A DNA stretch of 9,469 nucleotides, taken from assembly GCA_022361135.1 (NCBI GenBank), contig JAKSBM010000525.1, positions 1-9,469 on the forward strand, written 5' to 3'. The translations under genes were made by a program, and so were the position numbers. This document shows, in pieces, positions 1 to 6,565 of this stretch (positions within the stretch are counted from its first letter, which is position 1; each line of letters begins with the position of its first letter). Origin of the DNA: Desulfobacterales bacterium. Lineage in GTDB: Bacteria; Desulfobacterota; Desulfobacteria; Desulfobacterales; Desulfobacteraceae. The notes under the pieces were generated by a model. That model saw only the letters and a program-made list of their open reading frames with translations. It ran no database searches and had not been told where the DNA came from.

Positions 1-53
1 ATTAACATGATTTCAATTGGTTAAAAATTATTTGATTTTTTTAAGGAGGAATA

Positions 54-398
54 ATGATTAAAAAAATTTTATTTGTGTTAACAGTATTCGTATTTGTGTT
101 TACGACCGTGGGGCTCAGTTTGGCCATTGAGAAAGGCAACAAACGCAAGGGAAAATACACCTACCGCAAGGTGGTAAAGGCCTGTTACCAGCGTGGAGCC
201 GTGGATTCCGATACCCCCCAGGTCAGCCCCTCTTCCAAAAAAATGGCCGAATGGAAAGCCGTATTTGAAGGCAGGGATCTGGCCCAGTTCGGCTGCCAGG
301 AAGAATGGGATAACCTGAGTGAAAAGGATTATCTGGACATCTACTCCTATTTTTATCACTATGCAGCAGACTCGGCCACACCAGCCACCTGCAAATAA
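54..398 (+). CDS. Small exported three-cysteine protein, possibly a heme-less cytochrome c relative
   Basis: This 114-residue protein starts at an ATG preceded by a near-ideal ribosome binding site (AAGGAGGA, 43-50). Residues 1-24 form a signal peptide: MIKK, then a hydrophobic stretch, with likely cleavage after LSLA, so the mature protein of about 90 residues should be periplasmic. It has only three cysteines (C44, C81, C113) and no CxxCH. The layout GKYTYRK..KACYQRG, then W67 and a C-terminal DIYSYFYHYAADSATPATCK-like end, recalls small c-type cytochromes of deltaproteobacteria that carry a heme motif where KACYQRG stands here. That resemblance is from memory and is inference. It sits 58 bases upstream of an octaheme cytochrome gene, so it is probably an accessory or assembly partner of that enzyme. 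The function is unknown; I am sure of the gene and its export, not of its role. Confidence 0.8.
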   Translation: MIKKILFVLTVFVFVFTTVGLSLAIEKGNKRKGKYTYRKVVKACYQRGAVDSDTPQVSPSSKKMAEWKAVFEGRDLAQFGCQEEWDNLSEKDYLDIYSYFYHYAADSATPATCK

Positions 399-408
399 TC
401 CGCAATCC

Positions 409-432
409 AGGGGGCTGTAAGGCCCCCTTTTT
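409..432 (+). terminator. Intra-operon terminator or attenuator hairpin
   Basis: A perfect 7-bp stem (AGGGGGC at 409-415 pairing with GCCCCCT at 422-428) with a 6-base loop is followed directly by TTTTT (428-432). This is the form of a Rho-independent terminator. It lies between the small exported protein and the octaheme cytochrome gene. Only about 24 bases separate it from the next start codon, too few for a separate promoter, so it probably acts as a partial terminator or as a 3' end that stabilises the first message. Confidence 0.75.
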
Positions 433-456
433 CACTCATTTATCCTGGGAGATATC

Positions 457-2076
457 ATGGGAAAACATCTATTTCTGTTTTCGGTAATTGCGCTGTCCCT
501 GCTGAGCCCGGGCATCCCTTTGGGCCCAATTCAGATCGAGGCCGCGGTTTCCGAAGAAGCATTGGGCTTAACCCTGGCCAAACAGGCAGTTAAGTCCGAC
601 AAACACTGGACCACGGCCGACCATTCAAAGATGGACGCCTTGAACAAAGATTTTAAAAGTGGAGACGATGTGACACAGGCCTGTCTTTCATGCCACACCG
701 ATGCGTCCATGCAGTTCAAGGATACCATCCACTGGACCTGGAAGGTGCCCTCTGAAAAAAAGGGCATCATGAACGGCAAAGCCGGCCATGCCGTGAACAA
801 CTTCTGCATCTCCGGCAATGCCATGGAAGACAAGGGTTGTCTTGGCTGCCATGCCGGATGGAACGGCACCCAGGGGGAGGTCAACTGCCTGGCCTGCCAT
901 GGGGGAGAAAAATTCAATTACAAGGAAACCTTTGAAGACCTGGCTGCCTTTGAAGGGGATACGGACCCCGATACCCAGGAAATCGTAGGTGAGCTGAAGA
1001 TGGAACTGGGCCGGGCCGTGAAAAACATTGTCCGTCCCCAGCGGAACAATTGCGGGGAATGCCACTTTAAGGGCGGCGGCGGAGACGGGGTAAAACATGG
1101 AGACCTGGATACCTCCCTGGCCAAGCCCAATAAAATGCTCGACGTCCACATGGCGGCAGAAGGTGCCAATTTCACCTGTACCCGTTGCCATACCACGGTC
1201 AAACATCACATTGCCGGACGTCTTTACACCCGCCCGGCGGCCACGGAGCGCACCAGTCTCATTGAAGACGACATGGCCTCCAAGATCACCTGTGAATCCT
1301 GCCACAGCACCGAACCCCATAAAACCAGCTCTAAAATGAACGACCACACCGATAAGGTGGCCTGTCAGAGTTGCCATATCCCCACCTTTGCCCGGGTGAA
1401 CCCCACCATGACCGAATGGGACTGGGCCAAGGCCGGCAAACTCAAGGAGGGGAAACCCTACAAAGAAAAAGGGGAGCTGGGCAAATACACCTACAAGTCC
1501 ATCAAGGGTGAGTTCAAATGGGAGAAGAATGTGGTTCCGGAATACTTCTGGTACAATGGTTCCTTTTCCAACACCGGCATCCGGGATGAAATCGATCCAC
1601 AGACCCTGGTCAAGGTCAGCCATCCCATGGGGGATGCCAATGATCCCAATGCCCGCATTGCCCCCTTTAAAATTCACATGGGCAATCAACCCTACGACAA
1701 GGTGAACAAGCGGTTGGTGGCGCCTCTGCTTTCCGGCCCCAAGGGATACTGGAGCACCCTGGATATGGATGCGGCCATTGCCCTTGGGAATAAAACCCTG
1801 GTCACCCCCTATTCCGGTGAATTCGACTATGTCAAAACCAGCTATGCCTTTCCCATCACCCACATGGTTGCCCCGGAAAAGGACGCCCTGGACTGCAACG
1901 CCTGCCACATCCGGGAAAATTCCCGCCTGGCCAACATCACTGAGATTTATATACCGGGACGGGACAAAAACCAGATTGTGGATACATTTGGCATGATTGC
2001 GGTTTTTGGTGCCCTGGCCGGTGTATTGCTTCACGGACTGGGACGATTCTTTATGCGGAACGGAAGGGAGGAATAA
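457..2076 (+). CDS. Octaheme c-type cytochrome, tetrathionate reductase family, membrane-anchored
   Basis: This 539-residue multiheme cytochrome has exactly eight CxxCH heme motifs, with first cysteines at residues 76, 128, 144, 199, 241, 279, 303 and 480. Family-typical segments are visible: DHSKMDALNKDFKSG before heme 1, TIHWTW after it, NNFCI at 114-118, and CGECHFKGGGGDGVKHGDLD at 199-218. These match the Shewanella octaheme tetrathionate reductase (Otr) family, whose members reduce tetrathionate and, in vitro, nitrite and hydroxylamine; the in vivo substrate is unsettled. An N-terminal signal peptide (about 1-30) and a hydrophobic helix at about 508-529 followed by a basic tail predict a periplasmic enzyme held by a C-terminal anchor. 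The start ATG has GGGAG five bases upstream. The stop is two bases before a cytochrome b gene, its likely electron donor. The family is secure; the substrate is not. Confidence 0.93.
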   Translation: MGKHLFLFSVIALSLLSPGIPLGPIQIEAAVSEEALGLTLAKQAVKSDKHWTTADHSKMDALNKDFKSGDDVTQACLSCHTDASMQFKDTIHWTWKVPSEKKGIMNGKAGHAVNNFCISGNAMEDKGCLGCHAGWNGTQGEVNCLACHGGEKFNYKETFEDLAAFEGDTDPDTQEIVGELKMELGRAVKNIVRPQRNNCGECHFKGGGGDGVKHGDLDTSLAKPNKMLDVHMAAEGANFTCTRCHTTVKHHIAGRLYTRPAATERTSLIEDDMASKITCESCHSTEPHKTSSKMNDHTDKVACQSCHIPTFARVNPTMTEWDWAKAGKLKEGKPYKEKGELGKYTYKSIKGEFKWEKNVVPEYFWYNGSFSNTGIRDEIDPQTLVKVSHPMGDANDPNARIAPFKIHMGNQPYDKVNKRLVAPLLSGPKGYWSTLDMDAAIALGNKTLVTPYSGEFDYVKTSYAFPITHMVAPEKDALDCNACHIRENSRLANITEIYIPGRDKNQIVDTFGMIAVFGALAGVLLHGLGRFFMRNGREE

Positions 2077-2078
2077 AA

Positions 2079-2723
2079 ATGGTGGTTAAAAAAATGAAAA
2101 AAGTCTACCTCTACACCCGTTTTGAACGGCTCTGGCATTGGTTCCAGGCCCTGATGATCATCCTTCTTTTGATCACCGGTTTCGAGGTCCATGGATCTTA
2201 CAATCTCATGGGGTTTGAAAAGGCTGTGGAGCTCCACAACACGGCCGGCCTCCTCTGGCTGGGGGCATTTGCCTTCTTTGCCTTCTGGATGGTCATCACC
2301 GGAGAATGGCGGCAATATATCCCCACCACCCAGAAACTTCTGGTTGTGGCCCGCTACTATGCCTGGGGCATATTCCACGGCGAGGAGCATCCGGTGCAAA
2401 AATCACCCGGTGCCAAGCATAATCCCCTCCAGCGCCTGACCTACCTGGGGATTTCAGCCATGCTCCTTCCCGTGCAGATGCTCACGGGCATGCTCTACTA
2501 CCTTTACAATGTGCTTCCCATGGGAACCTCCCTGGCCCCCATTGCCATACTCCATACCCTGGTGGCATTTCTGCTGGCCAACTTCCTCATTGTTCATATT
2601 TATATGACCACCACCGGCCACAGTCCCTTCAGCCACATTGCAGGGATGATCACCGGATGGGAGGAAATCTACGAAACCACGGAAATTGAAGATTGGGAAA
2701 CCAAAGCCGTAAAAAAGAGCTGA
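2079..2723 (+). CDS. Cytochrome b561-like membrane subunit (PhsC / thiosulfate reductase cytochrome b type)
   Basis: This 214-residue integral membrane protein has four hydrophobic helices, at roughly residues 19-36, 55-74, 121-142 and 153-177. Candidate heme b ligands in or near helices are H20 (RLWHWFQ), H38, H53 (ELHNTAG), H159 and H173 (IVHIYMTTTGH). The order YTRFERLWHWFQALMI, FEVHGSYN and ELHNTAG is typical of the COG4117-type cytochrome b subunits of thiosulfate reductase and related periplasmic enzymes, which oxidise menaquinol and pass electrons outward. It begins two bases after the octaheme gene stop, with GGGAGG inside that gene's last codons as ribosome binding site, so the two are almost certainly translationally coupled. 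The tail after about residue 190 is polar and acidic and probably cytoplasmic. The inferred role is quinol dehydrogenase for the octaheme cytochrome. The family call is strong; the exact heme ligation is inferred. Confidence 0.9.
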   Translation: MVVKKMKKVYLYTRFERLWHWFQALMIILLLITGFEVHGSYNLMGFEKAVELHNTAGLLWLGAFAFFAFWMVITGEWRQYIPTTQKLLVVARYYAWGIFHGEEHPVQKSPGAKHNPLQRLTYLGISAMLLPVQMLTGMLYYLYNVLPMGTSLAPIAILHTLVAFLLANFLIVHIYMTTTGHSPFSHIAGMITGWEEIYETTEIEDWETKAVKKS

Positions 2724-2752
2724 TGACCTAAGCCGCAAGGAAATCAGCCCAA

Positions 2753-2794
2753 AAATCCCCGGCAACACCCTGCTCCCGGTGCTGCCGGGGATTT
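2753..2794. terminator. Terminator hairpin between convergent genes
   Basis: A 12-bp perfect stem (2753-2764 with 2783-2794) continues after one A/C mismatch with four more pairs (2766-2769 with 2778-2781) around an 8-base loop. It is followed by TATTTC on the plus strand and preceded by a run of five A (2751-2755, partly in the stem) that gives a U-rich tail on the minus strand. It lies between the cytochrome b stop and the stop of the facing thioesterase gene, so it can serve both directions. Confidence 0.82.
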
Positions 2795-2803
2795 ATTTCG
2801 TCC

Positions 2804-3235
2804 CTAGCTTTTGGATGGATCCAGCACCATCATGGTGAGGCGGGAAACGCAGGTGAGTTCCCCCTCAGGGTTGCGAACCTCAATATCCCAGACCTGGGTG
2901 GTCTTTCCCAGGTGCACAGGACGGACAATCCCTTCCACCCGGCCGGACCGGGCACTTTTGATGTGGTTGGCCTTGATCTCAAGCCCCACTGAATACCGGC
3001 CCCCGTCCAGGGACAGATGGGATGCAATGGACCCCAAGGTTTCGGCAAGAACCACGGAGGCTCCGCCGTGGAGAATCCCCATGGGCTGTTTGGTCCGATG
3101 GTCCACCGGCATGGTGGCCCGGATAAAGTCATCGCCAATCTCTTCCAATTGGATGTCCAGGTATCCCACAATGCAATCCTTGCCAAAGGCATTCATTTCT
3201 TCCAGGCTGTACTTCTGCTTCCAGATCGAGGCCAT
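2804..3235 (-). CDS. menI: Hotdog-fold acyl-CoA thioesterase, MenI/YdiI type
   Basis: This 143-residue protein aligns along its whole length with E. coli YdiI/MenI as I recall that sequence: IWKQKYSLEEMNAFG, IGDDFIRATMPVDHRTKQP, GILHGGASVVLAETLGS, HLGKTTQVWDIEV and SRLTMMVL. The active-site residues of the family are present: Q50, H56-G57-G58 and the catalytic E65. YdiI hydrolyses 1,4-dihydroxy-2-naphthoyl-CoA in menaquinone synthesis but accepts many acyl-CoAs; the substrate here is unproven, since no other men genes are visible. I chose the ATG at 3235 because AAAGGAA lies eight bases upstream and because YdiI starts at the equivalent point. A longer form from the ATG at 3259 would add MDKKGTHI and overlap the upstream gene by eight bases. 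It lies 16 bases after the DUF4442 gene, likely in one transcript. Confidence 0.87.
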   Translation of the reverse strand: MASIWKQKYSLEEMNAFGKDCIVGYLDIQLEEIGDDFIRATMPVDHRTKQPMGILHGGASVVLAETLGSIASHLSLDGGRYSVGLEIKANHIKSARSGRVEGIVRPVHLGKTTQVWDIEVRNPEGELTCVSRLTMMVLDPSKS

Positions 3236-3243
3236 AATGTGCG

Positions 3244-3250
3244 TTCCTTT
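3244..3250 (-). promoter_or_regulatory. Ribosome binding site deciding the thioesterase start
   Basis: AAAGGAA on the minus strand lies eight bases before the ATG at 3235. The alternative ATG at 3259 has only GGGA three bases away, too close for good initiation. This supports the shorter protein. Confidence 0.6.
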
Positions 3251-3251
3251 T

Positions 3252-3716
3252 TTATCCATGTTCCCGTTTCAAACGAATATACAACACCTTTTTAACCCGG
3301 GCCACCACTTCCTGATCCATGTTCAGGGTTTCCACGCTAAAGGTGTGGAGATATTTTTCACCCCGGGCTGTTTTCCGTTTAATCTTAGCCAGATCTTCAT
3401 CCGTGATAACCAGATCTGCCCGAACCTTTCCCCTCCCCGGCTTCACAAATTCAATTTCCGCACCCCGATCCCATACATTGTAGGCCTTGCCAAGCAATTG
3501 CATGAGCATCACCATGAACTGGGGATCCACCATGGCATAAAGACTTCCCCCGAAATGGACGCCCATGATATTTCGATTAAACCAATGGAGCTTCATGGAA
3601 ACCCGTGCCCGTTTCCAATCTTTGGAGATTTCCTCCATGCGAATCCCAGCCCCCAGAAATGGGCCGTATAGGTTCAAACCATATTTCAAAAGCCGTTGGG
3701 TCATTTTTAAGTTCAT
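3252..3716 (-). CDS. DUF4442 hotdog-fold protein, probable thioesterase
   Basis: This 154-residue protein matches the DUF4442 family of the hotdog superfamily: LYGPFLGAGIRMEEI (17-30), the core N47-R-N-I-MGVHFGGSLYAMVDP (ending at 65), LLGKAYNVWD (74-83) and EFVKPGRGKV (89-98). The family is related to YiiD/PaaI-like thioesterases, but substrates are uncharacterised. The DP after the HFGGSLYAM helix occupies the place where acidic catalytic residues sit in other hotdog enzymes. I chose the ATG at 3716, with GGA seven bases upstream; an upstream in-frame TTG at 3722 would add only two residues and lacks a suitable binding site. It is the first of a tandem pair of hotdog genes, 16 bases before the MenI-like gene. 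The family call is firm; the activity is inferred. Confidence 0.85.
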   Translation of the reverse strand: MNLKMTQRLLKYGLNLYGPFLGAGIRMEEISKDWKRARVSMKLHWFNRNIMGVHFGGSLYAMVDPQFMVMLMQLLGKAYNVWDRGAEIEFVKPGRGKVRADLVITDEDLAKIKRKTARGEKYLHTFSVETLNMDQEVVARVKKVLYIRLKREHG

Positions 3717-3852
3717 AAACAATTCCAGATTAAAAATTGAGAAACCAGAAGTTCATAATTCCAAGGCTATACAAATCCGGCCGATTCGAAAAGTGGCATT
3801 TCCGACTTAAAACGGGTTGTTTCGGCCATTACGGCATCTCCAGAAAATAAAA

Positions 3853-3892
3853 AACCCGTTTATCCAGAATCTATCTTCTGAATAAACGGGTT
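3853..3892 (-). terminator. Rho-independent terminator of ssrA
   Basis: An 11-bp stem (3853-3863 with 3882-3892) and five further pairs (3865-3869 with 3876-3880), separated by one C/A mismatch, enclose a 6-base loop. On the minus strand it is followed by TTTTATTTT. It starts about 11 bases beyond the CCA end of the tmRNA, so it ends that transcript. Confidence 0.88.
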
Positions 3893-3903
3893 AAATATTT
3901 AAA

Positions 3904-4258
3904 TGGTGGAGGCGACGGGAGTTGAACCCGTGTCCGAAAACCATCATCCCAGGCTTCTACATACTTATCCTGGACTTTAAGTTTAGCCTGAAGAGCTCCT
4001 CCAAGATGGATATCATCAGGTGTAGTCTGAAAAATTTAACTGGTACAGCTCAGACAACTGCAACAGCGGTCTTGCTTTTTATGACGTTCTGAACTGAGCC
4101 TGCAAGAAAGACATCAGGAGAACGGAAGCTGCCTTAAGCAGCTACAGCGTAATTATAATCGTCTGCGATTATGTTTAAAATTTGCCAAGTTTACGAGCTG
4201 ACAAAGCTCGGTATGCTACCGTGGGCCTCAAAATCTCCGTCGAAACCATTTCGCCCCC
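3904..4258 (-). ncRNA. ssrA: tmRNA (transfer-messenger RNA)
   Basis: On the minus strand the RNA begins GGGGGCGAAATGGTTTCGAC and ends GGTTCAACTCCCGTCGCCTC plus CACCA, the classic one-piece tmRNA ends. The seven 5' bases GGGGGCG pair with CGCCTCC at the 3' end (one G-U) to make the tRNA-like acceptor stem, and the CCA is encoded. The T-arm GGGTTCAACTCCC is next to it. The total of 355 nt is normal. It rescues stalled ribosomes by adding alanine and then a tag that marks the protein for proteolysis. It lies next to smpB, its protein partner. The internal reading frame is listed separately. Confidence 0.97.
4134..4166 (-). other. tmRNA tag reading frame, ADDYNYAVAA
   Basis: Within ssrA the resume codon GCA (4164-4166) opens ten codons reading ADDYNYAVAA, followed by TAA (4134-4136). 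With the alanine charged on tmRNA the full tag is A-ADDYNYAVAA. The end AVAA fits the small hydrophobic C-termini recognised by ClpXP and the N-terminal half fits SspB/adaptor-type tags. The stop lies in a GC-rich hairpin, TGCTTAAGGCAGC, as is usual in tmRNAs. Confidence 0.92.
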
Positions 4259-4290
4259 AAATTGTAAAAGATCAAATAATTGTGTCTGCT

Positions 4291-4318
4291 AATATACGCA
4301 AAGCTGAGAAAAAGTCAA
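4291..4318 (-). promoter_or_regulatory. Sigma-70 promoter of ssrA
   Basis: On the minus strand TTGACT (4313-4318) and TATATT (4291-4296) are separated by 16 bases. Transcription would start near 4284, giving a leader of about 25 bases to be removed by RNase P at the mature 5' end, 4258. It falls between the smpB stop (4332) and ssrA, so ssrA can be expressed independently of the pts-smpB transcript. Confidence 0.75.
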
Positions 4319-4331
4319 TATCCAGCTGCCA

Positions 4332-4793
4332 TCAGGAATATTTTTTCCGCTGGCGGTCCAGATCCCTTTGGATGTCTTTCTTCTTAATGGTTTCGCGTTT
4401 ATCGTACAATTTCTTACCCTTACCCAGCCCAATGAGCACTTTAATCTTGGAGTTCTTGAAATAAATTTTCAAGGGAACCAGGGTATATCCCCTTTCCTTG
4501 ATCTTGCCCTGGAGCTTGTCAATCTCATAGCGGTGAAGAAGAAGCTTCCGGGTTCGAAGGGATTCGTGGTTGGCATTGTATGCATATTTATATTCGGAAA
4601 TATGGAGTTGCCTCAAGAACAATTCCCCCCGCTTGATATCGGCATATGCATCCTTAAAGCTGACCCGGCCTTCGCGGATGGATTTCACCTCCGATCCAAC
4701 GAGGACGATTCCGGCTTCGAACTCATCATCAATGTGATAATTGTGTCTGGCCTTTTTATTGGTCGCTATCAGCTTAATATAATCTGAACTCAT
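4332..4793 (-). CDS. smpB: SsrA-binding protein SmpB
   Basis: This 153-residue protein is a full-length SmpB. The pattern IATNKKARHNYHIDDEFEAGIVLVGSEVKSIREG (9-42) and the following SFKDAYADI, LHISEYKYAYNANHESLRTRKLLLH and IKERGYTLVPLKIYFKN are diagnostic of the oligonucleotide-binding barrel. The basic C-terminal tail KKKDIQRDLDRQRKKYS inserts in the empty mRNA channel of the stalled ribosome. SmpB binds tmRNA and is needed for its charging and delivery. Its ATG overlaps the ptsI stop in an ATGA junction, so translation is coupled to ptsI. The partner RNA ssrA follows 73 bases downstream on the same strand. Confidence 0.97.
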   Translation of the reverse strand: MSSDYIKLIATNKKARHNYHIDDEFEAGIVLVGSEVKSIREGRVSFKDAYADIKRGELFLRQLHISEYKYAYNANHESLRTRKLLLHRYEIDKLQGKIKERGYTLVPLKIYFKNSKIKVLIGLGKGKKLYDKRETIKKKDIQRDLDRQRKKYS

Positions 4794-6565
4794 GTCTGAT
4801 CTTCCGTCTCTTTATAGGGGAGTATTTCTTTATATTCCCTGTGAATGTATTCCCGGGCTTGATCTACGGTCTCAAATGAAAGCAAGGTATCCAATTCCTG
4901 TTCAATGTCATGGATATCCATGTCCCGGACCATTTTTTTAATCACGGGAATGGAGGCCGGGTTCATGGACAGATTCCGCAGCCCCAACGCAGCCAGGATG
5001 GGCAGATTGATGGGTTCCCCTGCCATTTCGCCGCACATGGTCAATTCGATCCCGTTGTCATGGGCCGCTTCAAAGGTCATTTTGATCATTTTCAGCACGG
5101 CCGGATTCAGGGCCTGGTAGAGATGGGCCACCCGCTGGTTGCGACGGTCAATGGCCATGGAATACTGGATCAAGTCATTGGTGCCGATGCTGAAAAAATC
5201 CACAAGCTGGGCCAATTCCCGGGCCATGATCACGGCCGAGGGGACCTCGATCATCACCCCCAGGGGGACATCGGGGTTAAAATTCCGCCCTTCCGCCTTT
5301 AACTCAGACAGGGCCGTATCCATCAATTCCTTAACCCTAACGATCTCCTCCACACAGGAAATCATGGGAATCAGCAGTTTAATCTGTCCAAAGGCGGCGG
5401 CCCGGAATATGGCTTTCAATTGGGTGAGGAAGACATCTGTATTTTCCAGACAAAAGCGGACGGCCCGCAATCCCAGGGCCGGATTGGCCTCTTCCACCGG
5501 ATCAATGTATGGGTTGAACTTGTCCCCGTTGATATCCAAGGTTCGAATGGTCACAGGCTGGGGATGCATGAGCTCTCCCAATTCCTTGTATTTTTGAAAC
5601 AATTCTTCCTCGGTGGGCAAACGTTTCAAATCAAGGTAAAGGAACTCGGAACGGAACAGACCGATGCCCTGGGCCCCATTATCCTTGGCCGAAACCACCT
5701 CTTCCACCAATTCGATATTGGCCATGAGGTTGAAGGGAACCCCATCCTTGGAAATCGCAGGCAGGTGACTTTCCCGTTCCACATCGGCCCTGAAGGCTTC
5801 AAACCGTGCCAGCCGGTCTTCGTATTTAAACAGGGTTTCTTCTTCCGGATTGATGATGATAATCCCCGTGGACCCATCCACGATGAGAATATCGTCATTT
5901 TTCACGCTGGCAGTGGCGCGCCCCAACCCCAGGACCGAAGGAATTCTCAAGGATTTCGCGACGATACTGGTATGGGAATCTTTGCCGCCCCGGTCCGTGA
6001 CAAAGCCCTTGATGCGCTCCAATTGAATCTGGCTGGTGTCCGCCGGACTGAGATCATGGGCCACAATGATCACCCGTTTATTGATCTCTGCGATGCGAAT
6101 GTCCTGGCCCCCCACCAGATATGACATGATTTTATCGGAAACCTGGACGATATCGTTCACCCGGGCTTTAAGATATTGGTCGTCAATCTGGAGGAACATG
6201 GCCTTGACCTTGCGGGAAACCTTTCTCAAGGCCCATTCCGCATTGACCTTTTCCCGGGTAATGATCTCAATGGTTTTCCCATAGAGCATCTTATCCTTGA
6301 ACAACGCCATATGGGTTTCAAGGATGTGCAAGGTCTCCCCCAGGTCCTGGTCCAGACCTTCAATGACCCGGGCATGGTCTGCCTTGGCTTTGGAGACGGC
6401 ATTTTTGAACCGGTCGATTTCCCTGGAGACCATGGCTTCGCTCACCGCATACCGCTTGATGAGGTTTACCCCTTCACGGTCTACGATGTAGGCTTTTCCA
6501 ATGCAGATCCCCGGGGAACCACTGATTCCCCGCAGTACGATTTCTCCGGTTTCGGCATTATTCAT
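4790..6565 (-). CDS. ptsI: PTS enzyme I (phosphoenolpyruvate-protein phosphotransferase)
   Basis: This 591-residue cytoplasmic protein takes phosphate from PEP and passes it to HPr. The phosphohistidine is H198 in GGKDSHTSIVAKS, the counterpart of E. coli H189. The PEP-binding barrel shows GLFRSEFLYL (302-311), RTLDINGDK (341-349), NPALGLRAVRF (361-371), GVMIEVPSA (436-444), FFSIGTNDLIQY (457-468) and the catalytic cysteine C511 in TMCGEMAGE. Length is close to the family norm of about 570-580. I chose the ATG at 6565, with GGAG nine bases upstream, rather than an in-frame TTG at 6592 that would add nine residues before the conserved GISGSPG start. The gene overlaps ptsH by eight bases and smpB by four, so the three are cotranslated. 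All key residues are intact, so it should be active. Confidence 0.96.
   Translation of the reverse strand: MNNAETGEIVLRGISGSPGICIGKAYIVDREGVNLIKRYAVSEAMVSREIDRFKNAVSKAKADHARVIEGLDQDLGETLHILETHMALFKDKMLYGKTIEIITREKVNAEWALRKVSRKVKAMFLQIDDQYLKARVNDIVQVSDKIMSYLVGGQDIRIAEINKRVIIVAHDLSPADTSQIQLERIKGFVTDRGGKDSHTSIVAKSLRIPSVLGLGRATASVKNDDILIVDGSTGIIIINPEEETLFKYEDRLARFEAFRADVERESHLPAISKDGVPFNLMANIELVEEVVSAKDNGAQGIGLFRSEFLYLDLKRLPTEEELFQKYKELGELMHPQPVTIRTLDINGDKFNPYIDPVEEANPALGLRAVRFCLENTDVFLTQLKAIFRAAAFGQIKLLIPMISCVEEIVRVKELMDTALSELKAEGRNFNPDVPLGVMIEVPSAVIMARELAQLVDFFSIGTNDLIQYSMAIDRRNQRVAHLYQALNPAVLKMIKMTFEAAHDNGIELTMCGEMAGEPINLPILAALGLRNLSMNPASIPVIKKMVRDMDIHDIEQELDTLLSFETVDQAREYIHREYKEILPYKETEDQT

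Noticed and set aside
1..42. Promoter upstream of the small exported protein
   Set aside because: The stretch is AT-rich, but I could not identify a convincing -35/-10 pair; the promoter may lie before the window.
688..2034. Long open frame (448 codons) on the minus strand opposite the octaheme gene
   Set aside because: It is antisense to a gene with eight CxxCH motifs and clear family similarity. Its own translation is glycine/phenylalanine-rich with no recognisable domain, as expected of a shadow frame in GC-rich codon positions.
2811..3671. 286-codon plus-strand frame across the two thioesterase genes
   Set aside because: It spans both minus-strand hotdog genes, whose translations match known families, and it has no recognisable protein similarity of its own.
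3717..3852. Promoter for the hotdog gene pair
   Set aside because: This 136-base gap must hold it unless there is read-through from ssrA, but I found no -35/-10 pair with acceptable spacing, so none is annotated.
3809..3892. AAACGGGTT at 3810-3818 could pair with the 5' arm of the ssrA terminator (3853-3861) as an alternative fold, suggesting a switch
   Set aside because: The terminator's own 11-bp plus 5-bp stem is far more stable and forms first on the minus strand; the extra 9-base match is probably chance.
4171..4464. Possible small plus-strand gene over ssrA and the end of smpB
   Set aside because: The stretch is occupied on the other strand by tmRNA, its promoter and smpB; the translation is not protein-like.
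5420..6124. 234-codon plus-strand frame inside ptsI
   Set aside because: It is antisense to highly conserved enzyme I motifs, with no plausible ribosome binding site or domain.
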